A DNA stretch of 64,000 nt from Rhyacichthys aspro (lineage: Eukaryota; Chordata; Actinopteri; Gobiiformes; Rhyacichthyidae), in contig CM072152.1 in NCBI GenBank assembly GCA_036850595.1, positions 7,769,640 through 7,833,639 of the forward strand. Reading direction: 5' to 3'. Below, one piece after another: positions 24,889-37,500 of this stretch. The notes under the pieces were generated by a model that saw only the letters and a program-made list of their open reading frames with translations, was not told the origin of the DNA and did not search any database. Both the position numbers and the translations under genes were made by a program. Positions within the stretch are counted from its first letter, which is position 1. Every line of letters starts with the position of its first letter.

Positions 24889-27846
24889 GCTGTCAAAGCT
24901 TATTTTTATAAAAAACTTGACAGGAGAAATAGAATATATATTTTACAGAATAAGAAAAAGTGTTTATATAAGTATGTACTCCAGCCTTTGAAGTTGGCTA
25001 GTTGGAGTAATCTTCCAAAGCTGAAATCCAGTCACATTTGAGAAGTTAGCACTTAATGTCAAGCTCTAATATTAAGTATTCCAAACTTGGCCCCTAGTTA
25101 CTCATCCAAATATACAGTATGCAGCAATTTTAGTGAATAAATTATCCAAAACCCAAAAGATATTATAACAGGTTTTACATTTGATTGCGAGTATACTAAA
25201 AAAAACCAACAACAAACTAATGCCACTAAATACATAATTCATACATTAATCACCACTGAAAATTCCAAATAGCACTGTGAATAAATTATTAATATAGATA
25301 TAATATTAATCCTCATTTACTATATTAAAGATTTTTCTTATTCCACAACAATGGCCCTCTAGAGCAATGTGAAGACAAATGGATCTGAACACACTGCTGT
25401 TTTGTTCACATGAATGTGGCCGTTTTTGGGAATGTAACCTTCAACCAGTCACAGTTCACCAAACAAAGAAGTAAGAGTGAGTCAAACGATAAGAGGATAA
25501 AGCTCAACCAAAATGTTTTTCCCCTGAATTCCTAAACTGTACTCTTTTTAAGTATTCTCTTGTGACGTCCACACACAGGCCCAACCATGAAGGATCTACT
25601 TATTAGTCATTAAGTAGTTGCAGCATGGTGGAATTTTTACTAAAGTCCAAAAGAAACTAATCAAACTGACACAAAGCCACCACACAGTCAGCTATGAACA
25701 AATCCATTTTTAAATTCTTACTTTTTACATATCACATCTCCCAGTTTTAAATGAAAATAACTCTAGCCATGGTCGTTTATAAATTTTACATGTAGAATTT
25801 ATATTACATGATCTGCTTTAATCACCCCTCCATCGTTATGCTCTGTCTTAAGGCAGTCTAGACGGAGGAGCACTTTTCCGTCAGTTCTATTCCTATCTTT
25901 CTTTAAACTTTCTTCATATTTTATTTATAGATGCGTTACAGTTGGGAAGCGCCACGTTATAGCTGTTCAAGGATGTGTGTGACAGCTTTGCTCTGCATTA
26001 CAAAGTGACTCCATAACAGGAGGATTTCATAATGACATAATGGGTTTTGACAGTTAAGTATTAAAAGCGTAATTTGATCCCCCATAAGTTGAAAGAATAA
26101 TGGCACCTACATAGCTTAAATGTGCTGAAAAGGGGGGAATATGTACCAGACTCAGTTTTCTCCACTCATATAGCTGTTTTAAGTGGTGCATTGTTTGGCA
26201 ACATGCCTTCTAATCTGTAGGAGGGAATTAGCGGAAGCCTGGAGTGAAGGATGCCGAGAGGAATGCTGTACATTTACATATCTGCGTGTACACATGCCTC
26301 TGAATAAGTACGCATTATGTTGTGTACAGGCCTGGAGCCAGCGGTCGCAGCTTGCCTCAGGTCAAAGGTGGAAGTGGTAGGTGTGTGTGTTTGTGTCCTT
26401 GGGTGTCAGAGAGTGGGGGGTGCTTCTGGCAGCCTATTTATGGATCCACACCAAGAGCCCCTCACGTTACTCATTGTCGCTCTCACTCAGCGGAATAGGT
26501 GTCCAATCATTGAATACCACTCCAAGGCTGTTCAAACAAAAGAAGCACATGTAATTGGCACTTGGCTTGAAAACTGTATAGACTAAACAGAACGAAAACA
26601 AGATATTATTTCAGATTTTCTTTTGTGAACACTGGGCCATCATGTCATCTGTACACCTCATCAATATGCACCGCTGATGGACTCATTAAGGTCGGCGCCA
26701 ACCAGAATGGGTAGGCGGACGGAAGGATGGGGGGAATCTCCATTTCAACACACACAAGATGATCTCACCTCCTGTCTGCAGACCAGGAAGAGGATTTTTC
26801 ATTCATAAAGTTCAGGCGTGTGCATGTGTACACTCAAACGCACACACATACCCGCACATACACAGGTCAGACATGTACATCCCAGTGGGATTCAGAGGAA
26901 ACACTCGAGCCAATGAGGCAATATTCAGGTGAGATCACTGCCAGTCTCGAGGTTGGTATTACTATTTCAGGAACGGAGGATCTGATATTTTTCACAACTT
27001 GACCTTGCAAACATTACATCAGCGAGGAAACAAGGTTGTCATTGTAGAATGGTGACATCTACTTTTCAGCTTATAGCTATTTTTAATTTATTTTTTTGCT
27101 TTTGTATCGGTCCTGTAACTCATTTTTGGCCTGATTTCAATTTATTATTGTCACAAGTCTTCCACAATTGTCACATTTTTTGTTTTTATTGCTCTGGTCG
27201 TCAGGTCACCTCATTTCTATGATGCCAATAATCCACGATTTCTTTTACAGCCCACATTTTTTTTCTTGAAGCTGATGGTTTACCGGTATCCTTCCTCGTT
27301 TTAATAAGTGCTGGACAGTTCCCAACTCAATTTAACTTGTTCCAGCATTCTTGTTTTATTTGCTTGAGGCAGGTCAATAATTCAACCAGTCTGAAATTTC
27401 ATAGGATATGTCTTCCTCCAACATGGCTGCTCATTGCATCACACGTTTAGATTATTATCTATCTATTATAAATCCATTAACTTTTTTTTTTTTATCAGTG
27501 TATAGGATTGAACTTGTTCTATTAAATGACAATATAAAAGACACATAATGTCAAAAAATGTACAGATCTCACACTTTAGATCAATCACTGCTTTGATCGT
27601 CTGGGGGAGATTACAGATCCTTTTGATTTCCCTTTGAAACCCCCGAGCGTCCAGAAGGCAGCGAGGCGTCCCCGCTGAGAGCCTCTGGCTGCAGTTCAGT
27701 CCTGAAAGAGTTAATACTAATAAAGGCAGGTTGGGAGAAGCCTGCCAGAAAGTCACATGGTCTATGCCGGGAAGGGGGGGTATAGAAGACTAGGAGGGAG
27801 GGATGAGAGAAGGAGGCTGGCGGTGAGTGGGTGGAGCCTGTCGCCA

Positions 27847-27860
27847 GTTGCCGTAGAAAC
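27847..27860 (+). promoter_or_regulatory. RFX X-box-like motif in a G-rich intergenic patch
   Basis: GTTGCCGTAGAAAC fits the X-box half sites (GTTGCC and AGAAAC), with GT instead of AT in the centre. It lies in a GC-rich island (about 27770-27960) within AT-rich DNA, which might be a regulatory element. Confidence 0.25.
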
Positions 27861-30530
27861 AGAACCCTCCGTTGGCCCGCTGTGAAGTCAGAGGCGTAAT
27901 ATTAGGCGGTGACTGCAGTGAGATGCTGCTGGTGGTGTGAGGCGGGAGAGGAGAGGGGGTGACTCACACTAAGAGGACGCACCATGCATTCTAATGGATG
28001 GACACACACAGCCATACTGTACCATACTCACGAACACACACATTCTCCTGCTACAGCCTCGTAATCCTCCACTGTGGGCACAATTATCAGTGTATATCTA
28101 CCATCAAACGTCCCTGCTCAGCTTTATCCCCCAGCTTGCTATTTTAAAAGCTCTAATTAATTCATTATGCCAATAGAGTGTCCATTAGTGTACATTTTGT
28201 GCTTCCATGCCCTGCTGATAAAGGGCATCTATTACAGACCCTTAGATAAACTAGTAAACTACAGCCGTGTAATTGGTAAGGGTATAATTGCCCAGCGCAC
28301 ATTGTAATTAAAGAGATAATATGTATAAACCAAGCGCCGAGATTATCATTGGATTAACTACACTTCCCAAATGCCCTTGAGTGTGTGGCAACTCACCAGC
28401 TGTTACGAGGAAAGAAGTGATGATAATTATGCTGATGGTTTTTGGGGGGCATTTGTTTGGAGGCTCTGTCTTCTGGCTGTGGGGAAGTCGTCTCGGATCT
28501 CGTTACGTCTGGTTTAAGGGGAGAGTTATGTTAATGAAGACTTTGTCTAAGGGGAAAACACAACAAAGCGGAAAGCAATAAACAGATCATTTCTAAAAGA
28601 GAGAAGAAAAGTATATTTGGTAAAGCACATACTGTAGTATCTAATAGTGAGAAGTCAAGAGCACACTAAATGAGATCAGAGTTTGTCAAGGCTGAAACAA
28701 GACTTTCAGGGACTGGGTCAACAACAAAACCAATGGATGAAAGGGTGCTATGGAAGAAATATAACAGAACAGTTAGAAAATCCAAATAGCACAAGTTTAG
28801 TTTTAGTTCAGACCAAGTCTAAACTCATGGAAGATTATTATTATTTTGATGAAGGAGATCAATGGAGATGAGATTTTATAATACTTTTCATTCAATTACA
28901 AAATGGTATCCAAATTAACCAGCTGCATTCTTGGTCAGTCTTGATTTTAAAATCCCATGACGTCTCTGTCTGAGATAAAGACAAAACTGAGTAACAATAC
29001 ATTTAAGTCCAGGATAATACCCAGACCATTAAAAGGAAGTCTTAAGACCAGTCTCAAAGCAGTACATGTTGAGTATTGATTTCACTATACTGAATGTGAT
29101 TGTGCTCCATAATTTAAGACTTCACTTCGGCCATAATATGCTCAGCCAATTATGTGCAGCAGTTTAAAGATAAACCAGGCAGGAAACACAACAATAGATC
29201 ATGCAGCGGGTTTACATTAGCTGCTAGACAGAAGAATCGGACAAATGCTACTAACCATTAATTACTGTATGTTAACACACTTTTTAAACCCATAACTAAC
29301 AAGTGATGCAAAAAAACAAAGCCTAAAATTCAAGTGCCAGTGTTCAAAGTCCTCTTTTATTTACCAGGCATGGAATACAAACTCTGCTGCTCTTTGTGGC
29401 AGCCACTGCAGTATCTCACAAGGGGACGTGACGTACACTCACCCTATGGCACTGCATCGACTCTTTGATCGAAACAGTTGCCTCGCTCTTCCTTTTAAGG
29501 CAGGCAAGCTGGGGCGGGCTCATTTCCCATCAGTGCCGCGTGTAAAACTGGAAGCAGCGGGGGAAAATCACAAGCAGTGTGACGTTTTCTCAGTCCCCAC
29601 CCAGAACTACATCTCACGGTTCGGGGAAAGCCAATGAGAAGTGGTGTGCAGCGCTGGCTGGTCAGCAGAGTGAATATTGTTTATATCATTTGACCACTGA
29701 CCATGACTCACTTATTTTGGAAAAAGTTGTTGCTACTGTATTCTATAATCTCTATTTTAAGTCAATCTAACTCTGAGATTTTGGATGCCTGTTTATAGCT
29801 ATGGTTAATCCTAGTTCAAAATATATTCAGGATATGCCATTGTATGTCCAAATTTGTATTCTGGAAGAAGAGTCGCCAATTATACGGAGTTATGCTAATG
29901 ACCCACTTGACTGGATCACATATTAGCCGTATAAAGAGTCATTAATTCGACTCAAGTACTGAGGCAAGTGTCAAGCAGGAATATGTTGTGGGCGTCTATT
30001 TCTGATGTGAGGATGTAAATGGCGGGGGAAATGGGCTTGCCACTTTCATATACAACTACAAAGCAAAAAGGAAGACATCTATAATACAACAGCAGTGATT
30101 TATTTTTAGCTGTTGAGTGGAGTGCGCTGTCCATGGTACTGATAAAAAGCTGTGAGACTGAATTTGATGCACCAGAGACCTGCCAAACCAATTTTTACCA
30201 TAGCAATGATTATAATCTGACATAAATACGTGCCACAAAAACAAACATTTTAACTCAAACAACAAAAATATAAAACTTCACACCTTGTGCTCTCCTTTAG
30301 CCTGTAACAATGCCATGCTTTACGTCACTGACTAATACAGTTCTTTCTGAAAGACAAAGTGCATATTTTAGAGTGTCTTTGTATCATGGCCAATTCATGA
30401 CAGACCTGTACCACAATTCTTGCCAGTCATGACTCATCTACCAGCTGGTTGCAGTATTTTTAGGAGAAAATTTTCACCAATAGGCTTTAAAGGGTTTTTA
30501 ATAAATTGTGAACCAACTTTCAGAGTAAGC

Positions 30531-30560
30531 TTTCTTTTTTTTTATTTTTTTATTTTTTTT
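30531..30560 (+). repeat. Interrupted poly(T) tract
   Basis: Runs of T separated by single bases, upstream of myg1. Probably a low-complexity or retroelement-tail remnant. Confidence 0.7.
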
Positions 30561-30850
30561 ACCTCTTACAGGCTATGTCAGGGTATAGAAAAAACTTAAA
30601 GTATAATTAATGTATCACTTGAGCAAAAAAAAAAAAAGCATTGGTTCACGCTGAGAAAATGAAACAGAACAAAAGGAGGATACGCTCCAGTAGGCTTTGG
30701 TGGGTCATTTAAACACCAGACACCATCTTAGGAAAACTGCTCCTTTGAATCAATGTTTATCGATTTCATTATGTTAAAAAAGGGTCTGTGAATATCCCCG
30801 GCAAACTGGTGATATGCAAAGAGAAGACTAGTCCAAGGATCGGCGTACGT

Positions 30851-30864
30851 CTCCACCTGGTGGC
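30851..30864 (-). promoter_or_regulatory. CTCF-like motif near the myg1 promoter
   Basis: On the minus strand the sequence reads GCCACCAGGTGGAG, matching the CTCF core with two mismatches near its 3' end. It lies about 0.7 kb upstream of the myg1 ATG and points toward map3k12. Confidence 0.25.
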
Positions 30865-31402
30865 TTTAAAGTAAAGTACACCCAACATGACAAAATTCTC
30901 TAATTTCAAGGGCTGGAAAAATACTTCCCTCAGAATAACGCGATTTTCTCAAATAAAGCCAGTATATTTTTAAATGCATGTCACAGTCTACCCGTTTAGT
31001 GTAGTTGACTGGGCATGTCTATGCTTATAACATGCAAATAAACAACACAGCAATACAAAAAACATTTCTCTCTTCCAAAATAATATATCATACCAAATGA
31101 CACACTTACCTTTTGCTCGCAGCGACACACTAGTTGGATTTTCACTCTGGTTTCGCTTAAAAAATAAGTAAAAGCAACTAGATTTATTGAGTCTGTGCCA
31201 GTGACCAACTACTAGAACAAGGTCCCGTCTGGTTAACTGATGTAATACCGCGAGAACGAGATTTGAGATGTTGACCCTTTCTAGTAGTTCACGAAAAGGC
31301 TAAGCGAAAATTTAAATTCCGATTTTAATTTAATTTTTTATTTGTACTTTTGAACCTGAACTAAATGCCGACATAATATAATCACCTTTTCCTTTCGTCA
31401 TT

Positions 31403-31410
31403 TATAAAAG
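31403..31410 (+). promoter_or_regulatory. myg1: TATA-like box upstream of myg1
   Basis: TATAAAAG lies 149 bp before the myg1 ATG at 31559. A transcription start about 30 bp downstream would give a leader near 125 nt. Many housekeeping promoters lack a TATA box, so this is tentative. Confidence 0.3.
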
Positions 31411-31558
31411 AAGAAGAAGGGAAAATAGTGCTGTAAGCTAGGTCTCTTGTTACCGTTTGTTTTGCCCGGTTGCTGAAAACGGGCGCACCACCATTTGGTC
31501 CGACTGTCAAATGAGTCCGCCACCGGTTCAACGCGTGTAGTAAATTTGCCGTGTTCTT

Positions 31559-34500
31559 ATGTTATATGCCAAGTACATAATTTTCCCAATATCCAGAATT
31601 AACGTTTTGCAACTGTTAACGCTACAAGCTAAAGCCAATAGACGCTCTTTGTTGTCTGTGAACAGCAGTCGCGCCGCACATCGATACATGTCAAGTGAAG
31701 CTAAGAGAATCCGGACCGAAAACAACATGCCCGGTAAAAAGATAGGGACCCACAACGGCACGTTTCACTGCGACGAAGTTCTTGCCTGTTTCTTCCTCCG
31801 ACAGTTACCGGAGTATCAGGTACGGCCTATGAGTAAGACTGTTCATAGTCTGTAGGCTAATGCATGTATCAGATGCAGCATTGGCGGAAATGTAGTTCTA
31901 GAGTGTGTATATATACTGCATAGGATCCCACTTTTACTGCCGAAGTGTATTATCTGTATTTAATGTGATTTTTTTCTTTTCATTTTTGCATACTAATTGT
32001 TTTACTCTCTCGTCGCAGTGTCTGTCATATATAATCACACTGGCAGGGGGCGCTATTGTAATGTCTACGATACAGTGTTAAATTGATGGTTAAGGTGATT
32101 GTCGGTACACTTTTTAACAACTAAAAAGGCTGCTAAAATGTCAAAAACTAACATTGGTGAAAATGTGTGGTACATACGAGTTATTTACTTTCATATTCAT
32201 TATTTTCATTCATATGACCGCTTTTCATTCAGTTCCTTATTATCTTACTAACCAGTTTACAAGCACTATTCTGTGACCATATGGACGTAAATATGGGTCA
32301 TTTCTCAGCAATATTTAGTCTTTTACGCAAATATCCTCATAGTTACAGACCACACGTTTAAATATGTATTATATATGCGTTGCTCCCGTCTTCCTCTGTA
32401 ATTGTTGGGGCTAAGTTTGCTGTACAAAAATATTTAATAGAGGTACATTTACAAATTATTTAAATATTCCTTTAAGGGGGGAAATGGTTGAATTTACAGA
32501 AAAATTATGGTATGCAATCCTGGCAAATGCTTATCTAAAAAAGACACTTAACAATGTACCCTGTGCACAGCTTAATATTTAGACTATAAAATGCTAACTT
32601 TATTCCAGGGATAGTATACCCAGTGATTGAATTAAACAAAAAAGCTTAAAATAGGTGACCTATACATTGATTATACCTATACATTTTTTTTCACTCCACA
32701 GGATGCTGAAATTATTCGTACCAGGGATCCGGCACAGCTGGCAGAGTGTGATATAGTTGTGGACGTAGGAGGAGAGTTTGATCCAAAGAGGCATCGCTAT
32801 GATCATCATCAGAGGTACATCACCGCAATAACTTGAAGCTAGAGAGCAAGATATTATTAAAAGATTGCTGATTATGCTTCTTATTAGTTGGTAAGGGTAA
32901 ACATTACCCCAGAATGGACATCAATATAAACGTTAGATTGATTTTTAGATTATGGATTTATTTTTATTACCTGGAACCTGCTTATTACACTATATTTAAT
33001 TTTGTGATAATATGTGTCAAGATATGTAGATTTCAGTACTTTAATGATTAACTACAGAGATATAGTTTTTAGACAGAAAAGCAAAGTCTTAAGTGGATGC
33101 AGAGCAAAAGGAATCAAACTTGGGACTCTCCATTTTGTACTCTGTTCTTATGCACATTACCTAGTCAGCTGTCAAATTATATCAGAGATTATCCATAAAC
33201 AAAATCTGATCCTTATTTTTTTCTTAATAGTAACTCTTCACTGTTCAGTTACATTTATTTGTCTTAAGTTTATTTGGATTGACTGCGATCACTCCGGGTC
33301 CGATCACGTGTAGTAATCAGCTCATTCCAGGTGTCTTGTCAGCTTAATGTCCTGATGATAATCGCAGATAGCTTTTATGGCCACAGTAATAAAGATATGC
33401 CAGGCCTCTCTTCCCCGGCAGGTGGTTAGCGATAATTAGCGCTCTTTCAATTGGATGCCCCCCCGCTGTCGGTTCACGAGGCAGAGAGGCTGCCACGACA
33501 CCGTCAGGGGCCGCAAGGGAATGTGCCTGTCACTCACATGCACTGGCGGAGGAAAAAGGAGTTGTGACGGCAATGACGGATACAAGTGGGCTGTGGTGCT
33601 TGAGGAGAGTTAAGATAGGAAATAATAAAGGGTTATTTCAATGGATATTATAGGGAACATATGAAAATGACAGCTGAATTAATAAAGCACAGCCATTTTA
33701 AAAGGATAGTTCAATATTGTATAAAAGTAGTTCTGTTAAATACTTGGTGTAAGTGGGGCCTGAGAAAATTGTTTTAAAACACTTAAACTATGGAGCTACA
33801 TTATTGTCCATTTAACTGTCAATATTTACACCATATGTTACTGAGAGAATATATATATTTTACCAGAGGAAGCTTTTTTATTTGTTTTAATGGCAAATTT
33901 TTAGTGGCTCCATTAGTAACCATTCATGAAGTGCGGTGGCTCCTGTCTGCCTATCCAAACTGGGAGTGTGCAGACAATTACTGCTTTTAGAAAGTATTAC
34001 TTATTCTAGATCTATGATAATGTAATAGTATAAAAATAAAAAGGTGTCAGGTAAATGTCTTCAAAGCAGAGTAAGGGCATAGTCTCTGTGGGTAATAAAT
34101 GCTTGGCAAAATAATTTTTGACAGTTATAAAGCCTAAGGGATTAGGTCTGACAGGGGTTCTATTTGTGGCCCTAACAAATTGGTATACTTTACACCAAAG
34201 AAGACTGTGAAAGTGAGCAAAATAGTTTTTTTTAGCTTTGATATTTTCAGCATTTAACAGCTAAAACCTTACACAAGAGAGATAGATGTGAAAACGTCTA
34301 GCTGGTTCAGAACATTTTAGTTTAGAATACCTTTCATAGACATTTTATTACGTGTCATTATATACTTTTTAGCATTTTAGTAAGCATGAAAACATGTGGA
34401 TTACCTAATTAGGCTTTTGTTTTTGGCTTCCAGGAAAGCCATAAGAAATTCACTAAATGCTTATTAAATGTAAGTAATACTTTTTGTCCAATAATTTAAA

Positions 34501-37500
34501 GCATCTAGTTTTTTAATCTGATTTCATCTTTAATAAGCATTAGCACTAAAAGGGTAAACGTGTCCAAGCTATTACTTCCAAATATTCTACTTCAAGTAGT
34601 TTGACATTTTATAATTCCACTATGGCGAATTTCTTTTTTAGTGCTGCTCATCTCTACACAGTTATACCCCCCTTGCCCATTCACTCTCGTCCTCTGCTAA
34701 TCATCCCACAAATGCCTCAGCTTGGCCAATTAGCCTTTTGTGGCTGTGATCACCCCCCACTTCCTGAACATGTCACTCATTCATTTGACCGTCTGTTTTC
34801 CGCTGTGCCGCAGCCTAAGCATTCTAATTATGCTTGAATTAAATGACCGACAGAAGCTCAGGGCTGGAGTGCATGTGGCTAAGAAGAGTGGTTCCAGGGG
34901 CTTTTATGAATGTTTATGTGTGCTCACACTCTTATGTCTCTTGGGTCAATGCATACTCACCGCATGAAGCTGCATATTGATTTCTGATACTCATCCAGGT
35001 ATGTAGAGAAGACAGGCCTTGCAGTGTGGAGATTCGACTGAGGATATTGGCTGTTGAGCAGCTGCTTTGTATGATAATGACTTACAACAATGCAAGATTA
35101 CTGCTGTGAATCCATAAACTCATTTGAATATGGTTAATTAGGTTTTCTATTAGGAATTTGTAGTTATCAAATATTCTTTGCCATTAGAACGGACTGCATG
35201 TCTTTTAAACGACAAACTACTACAAATGTTTCATCATGGAGTGATGGATAATTCATTTTTTATGCTGTAGTCTGTTGGGGGGGGGGGGATCAGAAAAAGA
35301 GGTTATTGGTGCATTGAAAAACCAATAGAGAAAAGAGGTTCAACTATAGGTATGTGGTTGAGATCAACAGAGAGCAGCCAGTCTGAGATCAGTGAGCTGC
35401 AGGACAGAACGCCACAAGAACTCCTTCTTCCCGACTGCCATAAGACTGTACAATCTGAATCGATTCATTTAGTTAAATTCCTCAGAGCAATTAATAAAGT
35501 TGAATTGGATTTGAATTGAATTAAATTTTATTTATCGTGACTTTGGTGTCAAGCTAGTAAGGCTACAATAAATAATATACACAATAAACCACCTTAAGTT
35601 TACTAAATGAAGCTTTACTATTTTAATATTTTTAAATTATTTTAAATCTATAATTAGTTTTTTATATCTAATTGCCTTTCTCTATTTCATGTTGTCACTT
35701 TTACATTATATAATTCCTTTGGTGCATCAACAATGTCTTTTTCTGTGTTTAGAACCTTTTCAGAGAGTTTCCACAGCCTGTGTCCAGAAAAGCCCTGGGT
35801 GACCAAGCTGAGCTCAGCCGGCCTGGTGTACCTGCACTTTGGTCGGCAGCTGCTGGCCCAGCTGACGCAGCTGAAGGAGGATGACAGGCAGCTGGAGGTG
35901 CTTTATGACAAGGTGAGAAAAAAAAGACAAAAGATTTGCTGTGGCAAGTTAGATTACAGACACTTGTTTTCCTGCAGCCGGTGCGTCACAAACAGTAGCG
36001 TGGCTGGTGAACTGAATCGAAACATGATTAAGTATGACAAGAAGAAAAGTTCCCTATGTGGTCCAAAAATATGTAGGCAAGATGGAATATCTTGTGAATA
36101 CTGCGCTTTGTGGAAAATATGAATAAAAAAACAAAAGACATCAACTACTGTGTGTTTTCTCATTACCTCTACTTAATGAAATCTAGTGTCACTAGTCTAA
36201 AAGAAACCCAGTAAACAATTAAGTGACTCAGTATACAAATAAAAACAATATTATTTTGATTCCAAATAACATGTAAAAAAAACAAATTCTGCACTCACAG
36301 TCAGATAAATTGATTGGCTTTTTTTTTAGATTTATTTGGAAAGATGTGGGCCATGTTTAACGCCAGTGTGAATGCAGCATAAGTCTAGTGTAAGTACAAA
36401 ACAATTCACTTGACAGTATGGAGAAAAAAAAGGGAAAGACTGGCATCTCTTTTTTTAATATGTACTCAAGAGGATCAGATGACGTATTTACTCTCATTTG
36501 TCTGTTCACACTTGCAGCACACTGTCTGGGAATGTCCACATTGCAAATACTAATGTGGAAATCAGTATTCAACACAACAAAGAGAGAGTGTTATTTTTGA
36601 GTTTGGCCTCCTGGTGTAGCTGACCCTTCATGTAGAAAATGTGTCTGCAGCAGCTAAGAAAAGTAGGGAGCCAGCAGAATAAAATGTGCAAACATCTGTG
36701 TTCATGCACAGTTCTGTCATGTAGAATTTAGATAAAGTCGGCATTAGAGTGCATTTGTGAAATGGCCTTCAGGGTGACAAAGTTGTTTCGCCAAATGTAA
36801 AGAACACCAAGTGTTTAATGCCTTTTAGACAGGCGAGTCAAAAGGTCCTCTAAACCTTAGGTCACCATAAATAGTAACTCTATTAACTCACAATAACACT
36901 GTCATGTTGATGTGTCACTTCCTGTAAAGCCCCCAGTAATCCTTTTACTTACAGCTGAGGCTTATTTATTTTAGGGTACTGCATGTCTACATGTTAGACA
37001 CTAGATAGAGAAACTCTTTTTCTCCTATTAAGCTTAGTTCCACTTTTAAGCCACTTGAAAACGGTGATTTGCCACTGAATTGTGAAATGCCAGCAACTGG
37101 TTGATTACTTTTAGGTTCATGACCTAGCATTACTTACCGCTGGCAACTGCACTCTGGCCAATAACTTGGGATAAAGTAATCACTCTTTCCTTTCGAGGTT
37201 TTCTCTTTTGACCTAAAAAAAGAGAAGAACTCTACTTCTCCGTCTTCTGCTTCTGCTACTTTACTTTAACTTAAAGCAAATCTATCTGAACTTTTACCTC
37301 ACAATTTGGAGCCTGAAAATGTATAAATATAGCATTTCAAAGACAAAGTCTGTCTGAATCTATTTCATGAGGCAGGCTGCCATCTTACATAGGCACATAT
37401 CTGAGGAGTACCCATTACTTTAACACTAAATACATCAAAACTTAAAGACGTTTATTGACAGGTGTCACTCCTGTGTGAGATTGAAGCTGCAACCATCTCC

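Larger units (their letters stand above)
22881..31400. other. Intergenic region between divergent map3k12 and myg1
   Basis: An 8.5-kb stretch without a supported gene. It contains a LINE/SINE tail at 24631-24888, a CA-rich patch near 26830-26865, G-rich DNA at about 27770-27960 with an X-box-like site, an AT-rich block with homeodomain-type TAAT cores at 28130-28350, T tracts near 30531-30560 and a CTCF-like site at 30851-30864. All open frames here are short and lack splice-compatible partners or recognisable domains. Confidence 0.6.

Noticed and set aside
27770..27960. Promoter of an unannotated gene in the G-rich patch
   Set aside because: No coding exon with matching splice sites follows on either strand; kept only as a possible regulatory patch.
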